A stretch of 64,000 bases of DNA from Trichobilharzia regenti (GCA_944472135.2 OX235263.1:27581379-27645378), one strand, 5' to 3'; positions 31,709-43,439 are shown, numbered from the stretch's first letter. Program-made: numbers and translations. The notes: generated by a model not told the origin, from the sequence alone.

Positions 31709-32578
31709 TTAACTTGTAGTGGAGGTTCTCATTAGATGAGATTGGGTATTTTGAAAAGTTGAAAGAGACAGCGACTGCATTTTACCAGATAAATTGGAAG
31801 AATTATCAGGATTCTGAGTAGCATAAGTATTCAAGCTTCTGCAAACAGCCTTGATGTGTCCAACTTTACCACATTTGTGACACTTAGCACCCCGAAAACG
31901 GCAAGCGCTTCGTAGGTGTAATTTTCCAGAGAATAAACACGGTTTAATGTTTTTGATCTCTGGCTGCATTCTATTACCTGTGGACGACAGTTTGGAATGC
32001 TTTCCATGAACACTTGTATTTTCGACTTTGGACAACATGACATCAGATACTGACGTAGTGGGAGCAGAGTATTCACTGTTGACATCTTCATATGTAATAC
32101 ATAAATCTTTAGCAGTTTGGAAGGTACAAGAAGGAATCTGAATTAACTCTTTCTCTAACTTAGGAATATTGGTTCCAGCAATTAGACGATCACGTAGTTG
32201 AGTATGCAGCTGATCTCCAAAGTTACACATTGAAGCTTGCATTTGAAGTTGAAAAATGAAGTCTCTTATCTTCTTATTGGGAGCACGAACCAGTTTATTC
32301 AATTGAGCCCTCTCTCTGGTCTCAAATGTAGTTACATGAAAGTGATTTATCAGTAGTTCACGAATCTTGACATATGACAGAGAAATTGGTTTATCTGGAA
32401 ACGCCAGATTCTTCACTAGGCTATACGCATCTAGCCCAATAGCAGTGACGAAATGTGCTGGTATTTTGTCATCCCGAACATTCTTTGAAATGCACCACGC
32501 ATCGAAGCATTCAAGGTAATAAGCAATCTCCCGCGGAGAACCATTTATATAAAGTTTTCCAAGGTTAGTTAGTTCCAT
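31709..32578 (-). CDS. gag: gag of the gypsy deletion derivative (intact, 289 codons)
   Basis: ATG 32578 follows the primer-like motif by only a few bases. The protein begins MELTNLGKLYINGSPREI, contains a retrotransposon gag region (FETRERAQLNKLVRAPNKKI, CNFGDQLHTQLRDRLIAGT), and has two cysteine clusters near residues 210-245. The second is a classical CX2CX4HX4C knuckle, CHKCGKVGHIKAVC. It is open and ends with TAG-type sequence just upstream of the chimeric frame. Intact gag in a polymerase-free element suggests it could still supply or use particles, which is inference. Confidence 0.8.
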   Translation of the reverse strand: MELTNLGKLYINGSPREIAYYLECFDAWCISKNVRDDKIPAHFVTAIGLDAYSLVKNLAFPDKPISLSYVKIRELLINHFHVTTFETRERAQLNKLVRAPNKKIRDFIFQLQMQASMCNFGDQLHTQLRDRLIAGTNIPKLEKELIQIPSCTFQTAKDLCITYEDVNSEYSAPTTSVSDVMLSKVENTSVHGKHSKLSSTGNRMQPEIKNIKPCLFSGKLHLRSACRFRGAKCHKCGKVGHIKAVCRSLNTYATQNPDNSSNLSGKMQSLSLSTFQNTQSHLMRTSTTS

Positions 32579-32591
32579 AGCGACGCCAATT

Positions 32592-32786
32592 TGTAGTAAT
32601 TATTTGTAATTGTAGTATTAGTATCTCGAGATGACCGAATTACAAGAATCCAAACCAAACACACAGAGGGCGGATTTCAGGAATTTTGTATTTAGCGGAA
32701 TTATAATGCAATTCATATAAGAAATATATTAACAATCAACAGTAAGTATTTAAACAATACAGAAATAGAAATTGTCAATCACCACA
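32592..32786 (-). repeat. 5' LTR of the gypsy deletion derivative (195 bp)
   Basis: Its limits are fixed by the solo LTR at 50299-50492. The plus strand reads TGTAGTAATTATT...CACCACA. Confidence 0.75.
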
Positions 32787-35509
32787 ATTTGCTATTCAGA
32801 ACTGTAGTTGTATGAACTGATTCAGCTATCTGAGTTAATTCAAACCTGGTAAACTCCTAATGAGTTCGATTTCGGACAGCCGAAATTGCCATCGGTTCTT
32901 TCGGTGACTTTGATCTGGCTAGTAAGCGCTGGAACGACCAAGACAGACGTATTGTTGTCGAAAAGCAGGAAACTAATCTTTTCTTTCTACTGCATAGTTG
33001 ATCAAAACTTCGTTGAGTAACTTAAAGTTACAAAATGCACCAAAGACAGTAAACAGATAGTTGTTTGCGGTAAAGTATGCAGTGCTGCATGATGTTAACA
33101 ACGTACCGAAGTCAAAATGATCTCGACAGTACCGTTCAGCAGCTATACAGATCCACTATTTTCTTAGTTACGCACTAAGTACTGCAGAAAAAAAATTATG
33201 TGATCAAAAGCAAGTGTAAGTAGTGCCTAACCATTAAGAACACTCCAAATAAGGTGGGATCAAAACTCTGTCAGTAAGAAACACTCACCAAATGCTTTCT
33301 GTAGATAGCCCAAGGTAAGAATGGATTTGACTCCGTCAAACAAATTCGCAGTCGTAAAAACATCAATATCATCTCACAACGGAAAAGAGAAGCATTGAGA
33401 TCATAGATTAAATAGGAACAAAGAAAAATGGTAGGAGTTAAGTCAACAGATGATATGCACATATCAGAAAAATGATATAAAGTCTAGCAGAAGAATGTTT
33501 AATAATTACAAATTTGGTTCGAACGTCTAAACAGATAGTTCGAGAGGGATTTTTCAGTTAGCTATTCCGTCAGGAGCGCTAGTAGTTGATGTGATAGATG
33601 CCTAACTGCTTGCATCAATCATTCAGTAACATATAAGGTCATGAATTTAACTGACCTTCTACTTCTCTATTTTTACACAAGAAGTAATTGTGAGTTCGGA
33701 TTATTTGAAGTATATAAGTAGCAAATGAATCACGTTTCCCAGTCACACTTTGTCTTAAGATGATAGTAGATCATTCAGTTGTTTAAAGTGATTCTAGATA
33801 TTACCCCAAGTTGACCTAAGAAATTGAAAATGTCCTTACTATGAAGTTGTAATCTTGACAACCTGCCTTATAATTATCAAACTTCAGGTGACAAAAAGTT
33901 TACAACTATACCAATTCAACTGTCAAAGCAGTTTTTGTTTTTCTGACGACCTTAATGGAGTTGGCCTTATTTCATTTCACTTTTGACCTTGTACCTATGC
34001 CTATCTCACTGATCAGACATAGTTATATTGTGTTGCTTTCTTCTCTGGGGTATATTTAGTTCATTAAAAGCAAAGTGCATCAGTGTAATTATTGTGACCA
34101 TATTATAATCATTAAGGTCGAGGTTAATTAATGGTTTAAATTAGCTAATAATGACAGCCAGGTGAATAGCAGATATTTATCTTCTCTTAATAATTGAGGC
34201 ACATATTTCAAAAAGGAAGTATATTTCCGACAACTTCTTACTAGGCTGTACAGTCACATTTGAAGAGCATTTATTATTGTCATTTGATGCCAGAATGTAG
34301 TATCTGATTACTGTGGAAAATATATCGCCTATAAACATCGACAAAATCTCCAAATACATATTCAACGATTTAATGCTTTCATAAGGTATTGGTACCGTTG
34401 TCCATAAGCTACAATTTACCAGTTTTGGCTAAATGTAATTTAGCTAGTTATCCAGTAACCCAGTGCTCTAACTAACCTGTGATTGCTGATGACTAAACAC
34501 AAACTGAAAATACTAAGTCAATTGGAAATATGCTGTGATCGCTAATATATCTTAATAAAATAAAAGTTGTGGATAATGCGGCGTAAAAATTTATATCTTA
34601 TCTAACTAGTATTACCGTATTAGAAATCAAAATATGTGCGTATCAGTGGGACAGTAGAAAAGTGCAAAAATGGCATTGGTATCATTCCTAGTGTGTACAC
34701 GTTAAAAAAATGTCTTGAAACATTGGAAATTGCATTATACTTGTATGCTTATCACGCTCTAACTGATACATATGTTTCGTTATAGTATTCAGGCTGTTTT
34801 TCATCTCACATGAACATAACTCATAGTCCAATAGGTAAACATGAAGAGCTTGTCAGTGTACGAAGGTTTTCAACGTTTGTATAACTGATGTCATTTCGTT
34901 GTGCATTTAACCTATCGTACGACTTTTATGATTAGTTTGAGTGGTATACTCTGATCTAAGCTACATCATCTAATCAGAAGTCATATTCTGTAGTATATCA
35001 GCTTTAATGATGACCAGGCTAAAGAATGACGACTCAGGAGAACGAGTACATCAATATTAGACAGGATATCTGGTTGATTTTAGGTTTGATTATGCAAACA
35101 TTAGGATTAGAGGTGTGTTAAGGAGAAGTTATGGCTGACTCAAACTACTTGGGGATTGGTTTTCATCGACTGAGATTCAAGCTGAGTTAACTTTTAAGCT
35201 CAGTTAGTCGTCTTAGATTCATTGTAAGTTTCGTTAGCTTTGGATCTCTATTCTCTAACTTTGTCTAAATAACTAATTAATTAAACATGGTATGGATGGC
35301 TTTTTCAGTTACAAAGTTCATCAAACCATGTATTCATTCTCTTCATATGTGTTACCGTGATTCGCCCGCTAATAGAGTCAACCTTTTTTATTTTGATAAA
35401 TACAGCTTGGATAATGCTGTTTATTTATTTAAAATTGAAAGATATGTAGAGGTTAGCCGTTTGCATCATAGATATTTGCTTTCTATCTCTCGTGTTAGGT
35501 AACATTATA
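32787..35509. other. Unassigned 2.7 kb
   Basis: A+T-rich sequence in which I see no gene, RNA or known repeat. Confidence 0.4.
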
Positions 35510-35870
35510 TGGTCAGTAATATTGAAATTGGGCGTAGAGTATTAGTAAGGAGGGAAAGTTAGTCGATGAGATCGAGAAGTTGCATTGACCGAGATGTCTA
35601 GGATATGTGTTACGTAGGGCCAAACCATAGCCATCTTCATTGAACAATTATAACTCACACGGGATTATGTTGCAAAAACGTTACAGAGATAAGACCAAAG
35701 TACGACAAAAATCCATGAAGTCCTTGACAATGGATATGTACTATGCAAGGACGTGTTGGTGACTTTATGCTTAGGTTCTTCAACCTGATAGAAACCAATG
35801 GTCTGAGACACATGTTAACGTGACTCGAGATCCTTCTCAATGGCTGAGATGCATTCACATTTTATGACCT
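35510..35870 (+). pseudogene. Decayed C-terminus of a non-LTR element
   Basis: In several frames the translation resembles the endonuclease/polymerase tail common in trematode non-LTR elements: EIEKLHWP-like, then CLGYVLRRAK, then MKSLTMDMYYAR. Stops interrupt it. The related, better preserved tail lies on the minus strand at 36326-36663. Confidence 0.45.
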
Positions 35871-36175
35871 TCCAGATACACTAAACTTTCATTGTTCTCC
35901 ATGTAATCATTCTTTCCTCTCTAGTTTTGTATTTAGTGTTTTATCAAGGGTGGTAACTTGATCTGCAGCACATTTGTGCAATATTCTGCATTCACTTTCA
36001 ATATTCACATCATTTGGTTTAATGAAGCAAGCATCAATACTGTATTATTGTTTCACTGATCAGGTATTATAGAATACATATATACTTTTTTCTTATAAGT
36101 GGTTATTGCTGGATTCCACATCACAGTAATCATGTCAATTTCTGATTGCTTTAAAGATCTGTATAGATGTATTTA

Positions 36176-36707
36176 TGTTGTAATTATTTGTAATAGTAGT
36201 ATTAGTATCTCGAGATGACCGAATTACAAGAATTCAACCAAAACACATAGAGGGCGGATTTCAGGAATTTGTATTTGGCAGAATTATTATTCAATTCATA
36301 TAAGAAATATATTAAAAATCAACAGTCTGTCTGTCTGGATTCAACATAGAACTTTGCACCGAAGTGCAGCAGTTCGAGTTGCCACCTTCCAAATAGCACA
36401 CAGAGGTAGACAAGAAGATGAGTGAAGAGAATCAATACAGTCTGACAAGTATAAGAGTGAAACAGAATGGGTAATGGTAGAAAGGAATATGAAAGATTAC
36501 AGAGACTGAATACATCTGCGCTGGCCATTGACAACGATTTTCAGCCATGTCACCTATTGTCTCCAGCCATTGATTCCTAGAGTCCCGAGGGCCCCAACCC
36601 GGGAGTCTGCATCTCCCTACCTGACTCAGTTTAACTGTCGAGGATTTCATGGATTGATGCCAGTAAGTAATTGAACAATACAGAGATAGAAATAGTCAAT
36701 CACCACA
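36176..36707 (-). mobile_element. Solo LTR of the 31-kb gypsy family carrying a 338-bp insertion
   Basis: The LTR runs TGTTGTAATTATTTG...CACCACA and is flanked by attta on both sides (36171-36175 and 36708-36712), so it is a true solo LTR. At aacag|taag it is split by 36326-36663. Confidence 0.75.
36326..36663 (-). mobile_element. Non-LTR element 3' tail inserted in the solo LTR
   Basis: On the minus strand it encodes VGRCRLPGWGPRDSRNQWLE and continues TIGDMAENRCQW, the extreme C-terminus of a non-LTR element common in schistosomes. It is 5'-truncated. A related stretch is at about 60990-61095. No clear target duplication is seen beyond cag. Confidence 0.55.
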
Positions 36708-36712
36708 ATTTA

Positions 36713-37189
36713 TTATACTCGTTCTTTCAATCTTCCAACCACAACCATTTTTTTAATGTATGAGATATTGCTGACCTCACTCCGTTATTCATCTAAATAC
36801 ACTATAATTATTTCACATTGTCTTAGCATTCAAATGAATGTTTTCGCCGGTGGTTTGGCGGTAGAATGGTCACCAACGACGAATGCTATTCCAGGTTGAC
36901 CTCTTGGCAGACGTACACCTAAACGTCACTTATCTGTCCGTTAATATGGTAAATAGATAAGTGTTGAAATCCATAAACTACATTGACAAACGAAATGGAC
37001 ACAGATTTAAGAATGCCTTAAGCCTTGGGAAAGAAGGAATATGCAATTTAGTCATTTAAGTTAACAAGTCAAAGAACAGAAAGTCTCTGTAAGTTCCTGG
37101 AGCAGTGATGTTGTCTTACAGCATAGGAGGTTTTTAGCCTCATGCTAAGCCTGTCCTCTTTTTCTGAGCTTGCAAGTGATTAGTAAACT
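36713..37189. other. Unassigned 0.5 kb
   Basis: Nothing recognised. Confidence 0.35.
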
Positions 37190-38410
37190 GTGCGAGATAT
37201 AGGAGTGCAACAGCATTTCCAGTGGAGGATGTGAACGATTTAAGTTGAAATCTTTGACGGAAGATCAATTAAAATAGCTAATACCTATTTGCAAATTACA
37301 ATCCTCCAAGTTCCCCAACATCAGTTTGAGGTTTCTGGACCTCTCAGAGCGACAGTTGTTTGTAACACTAAGAGTAATCTCTGCAGAATATCAACAACTG
37401 GCCAGTCTTCAGATTGAAACCAACTTAATTCAATCTGGACGCCAGGGTGGTATCAAAATCCCTATAGTTCGCCAGACCGCTCAAACCTCTGCGTCAACCA
37501 CTGCCTGATCCTAACTCATCCTGCGGTTGTCCCAGTTACTCATGCAATACAAATTGACTCCCAAAGAAGAAATCTCCTCCAGCCTGCTGGTACCGTGGTG
37601 CTTGTCATTTCATCAGGTCTTTCCCACATAATCGAGACCGATATCAAGACTGCAACAATATTAGGCACAAAGGCACAGAGACACACAATAACACTTGCAA
37701 CAGTCATCCTTGAGAGGTCACCATTGATATCGTTTTCAGTCAGCACCTCCCCACCAAAATTCATCACTGTTATGACTTTACGTTTCTAAGAGAGTGGCAC
37801 ACCTGTTTCTTGACCAAATAGACCTATGCCTCATTATCACAAGTTGATGCTAAAATCTATCTTCTCGAATAACATGATGTTCTCAATGTGCCACAGAAGA
37901 TGAGGAGGAAGCCACGAGCTGCCTACAGAACTTCGATACTTAAGCTATCTGCAACGAAGTCATCAGACGCCTAAAATCTTTCGACGTCGGAACACGATAT
38001 GAAAACTGACCACGATGACAAGAACTGTGGTTTCCCAGCGGAAACAATACTAGAAACTTTCGGAATAGAACATAAGAAAGATGCTACGGATGTTCCAGAC
38101 CTTCCACTAAACAGTGATGTCCATCAACCGGGTGAAGAAAAAGATGATGTGGTCGCACCCTGACCCCATATTATACGTTTCTTTTAAAAGGAGAGGTGAA
38201 ATGTAGATCGATGGCTAGTTTGCATAATAGACCATTGATTTGTACCACAAATAGCTAGATAGATGGATTTTCCTTTTTAACGCTTTGTGTATATAAATAT
38301 GTTATTGTTCCTCTCTTAAATATACTTTCCGTTTCGCGTCGTTGTGTGTTCTTGCTTAAGTATCTGGCTGGGAAATCAGGTAGTTATTGTATGTGTTTTT
38401 AGTGTAGACA
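37190..38410 (+). pseudogene. Gypsy remnant: gag end, pol end and probable 3' LTR
   Basis: 37200-37505 translates to a decayed gag (FKLKSLTEDQLK, then ISAEYQQLASLQIETNLIQS) like that at 14248-14697 on the other strand. Around 37900 RRKPRAAYRTS resembles the basic end of gypsy pol. At about 38190 a purine run (aaaaggagaggtgaaa) precedes TGTAGATCGATGG, the likely start of a 3' LTR with a TATA-like gtatataaatatg near 38290. Most of pol is missing. The right end is not fixed. Confidence 0.45.
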
Positions 38411-38531
38411 AACAACATATGTGATCCTCACATCTGTGCAACCTCGGCATTCCTATCAACCTCAATATTTCAAAAATACAAAACATTCTCACTTCGTCAA
38501 ATCTTTAACTTTCCCAATATCTTAATAATCT

Positions 38532-38541
38532 ATTTTGTCTT
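38532..38541. repeat. Target-site duplication, left (attttgtctt)
   Basis: Ten bases, repeated at 38772-38781 around the SINE. Confidence 0.75.
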
Positions 38542-38771
38542 CGTGCGTCGGTGGCATAGCGGTTAGGATGCTCGCTGACCATGCACATGGTCCGGGGCTC
38601 GATCCCCGGCCGACTCACTCCTTTACCTCGCTAAGCCAGAAAGAATGCTGGTAAGGAGGAAAGGTTGGGCGTGAGGCTAGCAACACCATCTTGTGAAATA
38701 AACACTGCTACAGAAACTTCAAGCCACTAGCTTGAAGCCCTATGTTCCACTGGGGAACGTGAAGGAAAATA
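38542..38771 (+). mobile_element. tRNA-derived SINE (230 bp)
   Basis: The head carries an A box (tggcatagcgg) and a B box (gggctcgatcc) 33-34 bases apart. It could fold into a tRNA-like cloverleaf, including a perfect gaccatg/catggtc hairpin. The body continues about 150 bp past the tRNA-like part and ends in an A-rich stretch (gaaggaaaataa). The 10-bp direct repeat attttgtctt on both sides shows insertion by target-primed reverse transcription. The acceptor stem pairs imperfectly, so a functional tRNA gene is unlikely. The partner non-LTR element is unknown. Confidence 0.75.
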
Positions 38772-38781
38772 ATTTTGTCTT
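38772..38781. repeat. Target-site duplication, right (attttgtctt)
   Basis: Matches 38532-38541. Confidence 0.75.
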
Positions 38782-39439
38782 AACCTCTTCTGATAAAGTT
38801 ATTCATTTCAAAAAATGTTTTTGTTGTTTTAGGACAGAATTAAAAGTATTTTGTCTAATGCCAAAGATATTTTGATAACCTTTCAACATCTCGAACACTT
38901 CTGTTTAGTTTGTGATGTGATTCTTATATTTAGATAGGTAATATCAGTTCTGAGCATCTATCTTCATTCCATTAGAGAAACTGAATATTTTCTAAGTTTA
39001 TTATTATTATCAGTAGTTTGAAATGTTTGCATAAAGGTGACCTACACAAGAGACATATACTTTGTCGGTCGATGTCCTATTGAACAATACTTACTTGAAA
39101 GTAGAGCACATCTTTTCTCTGCTTTGTTTAAATTCAATATTTGAGATGAAAATGGATTTCGAATACATTTGGTGGTATTTAAATAAAATTCCTTTATGCT
39201 TTTATCAGCATCATTGTACGTTGAACTTATTTGTTATTTAGAGTTGGCAAGTAATTTTTGACAAGCATTAATTAATCGGTAGAATTTTATAAGTTAGAAG
39301 TGAATGTGGTAAATATTTAACTTGTTCATAAATTCTTTTAATAAGTTTTCTCAAAGCCTAACAATAACTCTTTTTAAAAGTCGTTTCTTTATACTTCACT
39401 TTAAGTAAACCATTAACATTTTAGAAATTACTTTAAAGA
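38782..39439. other. Unassigned 0.66 kb
   Basis: A+T-rich sequence with nothing recognised. Confidence 0.35.
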
Positions 39440-40330
39440 CATATATGGATTGACAATTGAAAGAACGATTAAAAACCAATGGAGAATTCCCATTCGAACG
39501 TCTAGAAGACTGAAAAAGATTGATTATAAAAAATGAGGACGGAATGAAACATATTCTGGACAGACTTACTAAAATGCATCCTACAATAAATTATGTCATT
39601 GATAAAAGAAAAAATTGTAGGAAAGAGGACGGTACAGTAAGAAGGAGCGTATATTGATAACCTATATCAACTAGTCAGTGTACTCATTATTTACGCTTCG
39701 TACCTTGGAAGCATATAAATGCAATTTAATAAAGTCTTTAGTCCACACAGCCTGAGCAATCTTCATTAATGACTGTCCTAACGAAGAGCATGTGACTGTC
39801 AGACAATTACTGAGTAAAAATGATTATCCGGTGAGGTTTATTGACAAGAATATTAGTTTGAAGCCAAAGCAAACTAATGTATCAGCGGCCCCGAAAGAAG
39901 AGTCTGTCCATAAAACTGTGGTTCTTTGATGACAGCATCAATGAAATGATGACAAAGAATTCAGGGAATGTAGTGAAAAGAGAATTCAATGCAGCAGAAA
40001 TTAACCGCCACTTCTCAACCACCATTATTTCACTTTATAGAAATAAAGATGAACTAGCTAATTTCTTCTCCACTGTGCGAATCTAATACTTTGACTGCTT
40101 TTATGCAGCTAATTACATCGGCTGTATAAATATGCATCTTTATCTCTGGATTTATCAACATCAAAGTGTGTGGTCGAGCAAACGACCGACAAGGTCTACT
40201 GGCAGTTCCGTTTTACCTCAGCTTTTAGATTCTAAACACAGCGTTGACGAAATTAAAGCCCTCAAAGTTATCTACCGCATTCCGATTAATCTCAGTTTTA
40301 CCCTGAGTTTCTCTTTTACATAAATCCGAA
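39440..40330 (+). pseudogene. Penelope-like element, strongly decayed
   Basis: Scattered in three frames are the end of the reverse transcriptase (RKEDGTVRRSVY, LLSKNDYPVRFIDKNISLK), the linker (APKKSLSIKLWFF-like) and a GIY-YIG-type tail (NYIGCINMHLYLWIYQH). The order is that of PLE proteins. Several frameshifts and stops make it non-coding. The same linker occurs, decayed, at 47520-47780. Confidence 0.6.
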
Positions 40331-40756
40331 GCCGTAGCAATCCATTGTAAGAAGCCTACCATATGGGTTCAGAAGTAGTTTATTAAGACGCTTCCCCTAC
40401 CCTGACCATCACTGCTTTAACTATCTTTAATTGTCGCATAAGCTTTTTTAAGTCTTATCTGATATTCATTCAAGTATCACATTTTTATGCTTAATATCAC
40501 CTACATATCCTTTTGAACTGTGAAGCAATGGGTGTTGAACACTTGTTCTATACTCTTTCGAAATGCAGCTTAAGACAATGATCCATCTAGGCAAGCATAT
40601 TATCTTGCAGACAACGGATTGGAAGTCAATGAGCAATAATTACTCTGCATTTTATGGCAAATAATTAAATAGTCACAATGTGATTCAGAGTTTTCAGTCA
40701 GTACTTAAATTCACGTCTGAATTTGTGGGACCGATAGTTCACATCCACTTATTAGA
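40331..40756. other. Unassigned 0.43 kb
   Basis: No recognised feature before the inverted repeat. Confidence 0.3.
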
Positions 40757-40946
40757 AATTTTGACAACATAATAAGAAGACGTAGTTTATCTGAAACGTG
40801 TAATGTATTGGCGCAACACATTTCGGACATTCTGATCACACACGTACTTGTCATACACAGTTTTCATAGAAGGCATGAATAATTACAATACAGGATAGAT
40901 TGTGTACAGGTCAAGGTCACAAATAATGGATAGGGAGACGCAAAAG
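40757..40946. repeat. Inverted repeat, left arm
   Basis: Pairs with 42846-43035. Confidence 0.85.
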
Positions 40947-41098
40947 GTGTGGGTAAGAAAGATAAAGAGAGGAAAAACAGGGCGAAGAACGGGTTTGAAA
41001 ATATTTTGAAGTAAATTGGTCCTTGGTTCTAAATTAGATTACTAAGGCAGGTTTAAGATGATAACAAATAACTTTTGGACGCATAAGACAGGTTTAAG

Positions 41099-42860
41099 TC
41101 ATTTTATGGCTAAGGCTTCAATGAATTTAAACATGTGACCCAACCTTCTTTTATATATCGGCTTAAAGGCATTGTTAAAATCAACCTTATGACCCGTCTC
41201 TATAATATGCTTCGCTATAGATGATGTTGGACATCTATTTCCGGGGTCACTTGTATCTGGCGATTTCTTTGGTTGTTGCAGCCACTTTAGAATGTGTTCT
41301 GTAGCCCTAACATGCAGAGACCGATGGGTCCTCCCTATGTACGTCTCTCCACACATACATGTAAATTGATAAACACAGTGGGATGTGACACTATCGTTCG
41401 GATAATGTGAGGGTTTACAGGACAGCATAGTTCTCGTTTTCTCTATGAAGATAAGTTTAGCTGCATAATAGGTTCTATTAATTGCGGCCTTAAGTCTTTG
41501 TATAGTGACTAGACTTTGTTGATCACCTCTGAACGGCAAGGATATGTAAACATCCTTTTTGGGAACTGATTGGATTGATAAAGCTATGTGGTTGACACTT
41601 CCGTAACGTCTAATAAATCTCAGTGGGTAATTGTTATCCAACAATATTTCAGTGAGGTGTTTTCTTTCTTCTTCAATTGTATCAGCGGTACATATACGGT
41701 GAACGCGCTTGAACAGACACTTAACTAACGCCTTTTTATACTGTAGTGGACAGAAACTATGGTAATTTAGATACTGTCCAGTCCATGTTGACTTCCTGTA
41801 GACAGATCGTTTTACTGACCCATCTTCTCGGAGGGTTATGAGTACGTCTAAAAATTGCAGCCATCCATTATTCTCTTTAACATAAATTAGCGATATGCTG
41901 TTTTGCGCTCTGTTGATCTGGTTTAGGATTTCTATGGCGTCTGTCGGTTGATCACAAATGACCATTATGTCATGTACATATCCTTTATAGAAATAAACTT
42001 TTCCAATTTCTCTCACATGCGACATATATATATCAGCTAACAATGGACCTAGGGGGCTTCCCATAGCAACACCATCGATCTGGAGATAATGCTCGCCCTC
42101 GAATGTAAACTTAATATTGTCAGTACAAAGAAGCAGTAACTCTTTTAAGTAAGATGTAGATACTGGTAATAGGAAATCGTTGTCAGAAATGACGTCACAT
42201 AAAATGTCAACCGTCTGTGAAAGAGGTACATTGTAAATAAAGATTCGACATCTAGGGAAAACATGGTTTCTTCCTTTATATTAACGTTATCAAGAAAATC
42301 AATTAACTCAAAAGTGTCTTTCAAAGAGAACTTACGGAAACTTCTTTTAACAGGCTCTAGTATTTCCACTAGCCACTGTGCAAGTTTGTGGGCTGGAGAT
42401 CTGCACATTGACATTATGGGACGTAGAAGAATGTTAGGTTTATGTGTTGTGGACAGACCATATATGTGTGGTTATTGGGACTGCGTGGGCTTTAGTGAGT
42501 TGAATTTCTGTCTGTTAATTGCATTCATTTTTAGGAGTTTTACTAGATTATTTGTCACCATATTTTGTACATTCTTAACATCTTCAGGACCGAAGTTTCT
42601 CATAAATTTATCGTTGTTTCCAAGAATGCATATCATTTTACTACACCAGACCCTTTATCTGGTCTGAGGATAACGATGTCAGTATTATGTTTGAGTCCTT
42701 TTAGCGCTTTAAAGTGCTCAGGTGTTAGGATACTTTTCTGAAATGTACGACTATTGGAAAATTGGTGAGCGATGTGCATTAACTTTGCTTTGAACCAACT
42801 GTGATGATCTTCAGAAGCGGGAGTAAGGGGTATTCTTACCTAAAGCTTTTGCGTCTCCCT
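41099..42860 (-). pseudogene. PLE reverse transcriptase-endonuclease, several frameshifts
   Basis: Reading from 42860 leftward: ILRPDKGSGVV and KPNILLRPIMSMCRSPAH (fingers), SLDVESLF (first catalytic region), then MGSPLGPLLADIYM and the palm. The palm reads YVHDIMVICD, where PLEs have YVDD, so one catalytic aspartate is replaced by histidine. The open 321-codon frame 41099-42064 continues through the linker to the GIY-YIG endonuclease (CVYQFTCMCGETYIGRTHRS, then VRATEHILKW). Frameshifts lie near 42200 and 42420-42660. The Asp-to-His change and frameshifts make the copy inactive. Confidence 0.8.
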
Positions 42861-43035
42861 ATCCATTATTTGTGACCTTGACCTGTACACAATCTATCCT
42901 GTATTGTAATTATTCATGCCTTCTATGAAAACTGTGTATGACAAGTACGTGTGTGATCAGAATGTCCGAAATGTGTTGTGCCAATACATTACACGTTTCA
43001 GATAAACTACGTCTTCTTATTATGTTGTCAAAATT
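42846..43035. repeat. Inverted repeat, right arm
   Basis: Pairs with 40757-40946. Confidence 0.85.
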
Positions 43036-43439
43036 CATAAAGGGCACTAATTGCTTCAAACTTATTAGAAAGTCAGAAAGTTGATTCCGAGGACATTCAC
43101 TAATGCATAATTGACTAACTGTTGATAAAATGAAACAATTTTTCCGATATTAAGGTGTAGTTTTTTTCTCTGAGTCTATACAGTTCATTAAGCGCACACT
43201 CGAATTTTAGGAGGATTTATTTGAGTTCTACACGAGTTATACCTGAACGACTCACCACGTGGAATACAAATAAATGGATATTATCCACCTCTATAATTAG
43301 CATAAAGAATTCTTTTTTCTTGAAAAGTGAACTATCAGTGATAAAATATCGAGACCGCATCATGCTTGTGTTCACTCCAGGCAAAACATTAACTGCTGTC
43401 ATTCAAGAAAACTTAAAAATGCTCTGGATTATAAACTTC
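43036..43439. other. Unassigned 0.4 kb
   Basis: Nothing recognised; overlapping short frames on both strands at 43217-43445. Confidence 0.3.

Larger units (their letters stand above)
31007..32786 (-). mobile_element. Gypsy deletion derivative: LTR - gag - integrase end - partial LTR
   Basis: On the minus strand a 195-bp 5' LTR (32592-32786, TGTGGTGATTG...CTACA) is followed by a primer-like TTGGCGTCGC, gag and a fusion of the gag end to the last part of integrase. Last comes a 3' LTR that lacks its first 40-odd bases (about 31007-31157). Protease, reverse transcriptase, RNase H and most of integrase are gone. The flanks read gtttg on the left and atttg on the right, a possible 5-bp duplication with one change. 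Confidence 0.75.
40757..43035 (-). mobile_element. Penelope-like element with 190-bp terminal inverted repeats
   Basis: 40757-40946 is the reverse complement of 42846-43035 with a single mismatch seen (gcgcc/gtgcc). Both are 190 bp. Between them the minus strand holds a PLE reverse transcriptase and GIY-YIG endonuclease. PLEs are known to carry terminal repeats in direct or inverted orientation, so the arms may define this insertion. Parts of the repeat recur, diverged, at 50222-50298 and 50493-50530, so it belongs to the family. Confidence 0.75.

Noticed and set aside
38550..38620. A tRNA gene
   Set aside because: A and B boxes are good, but the acceptor and T stems pair imperfectly and target duplications lie around a 230-bp unit, so a SINE fits better.
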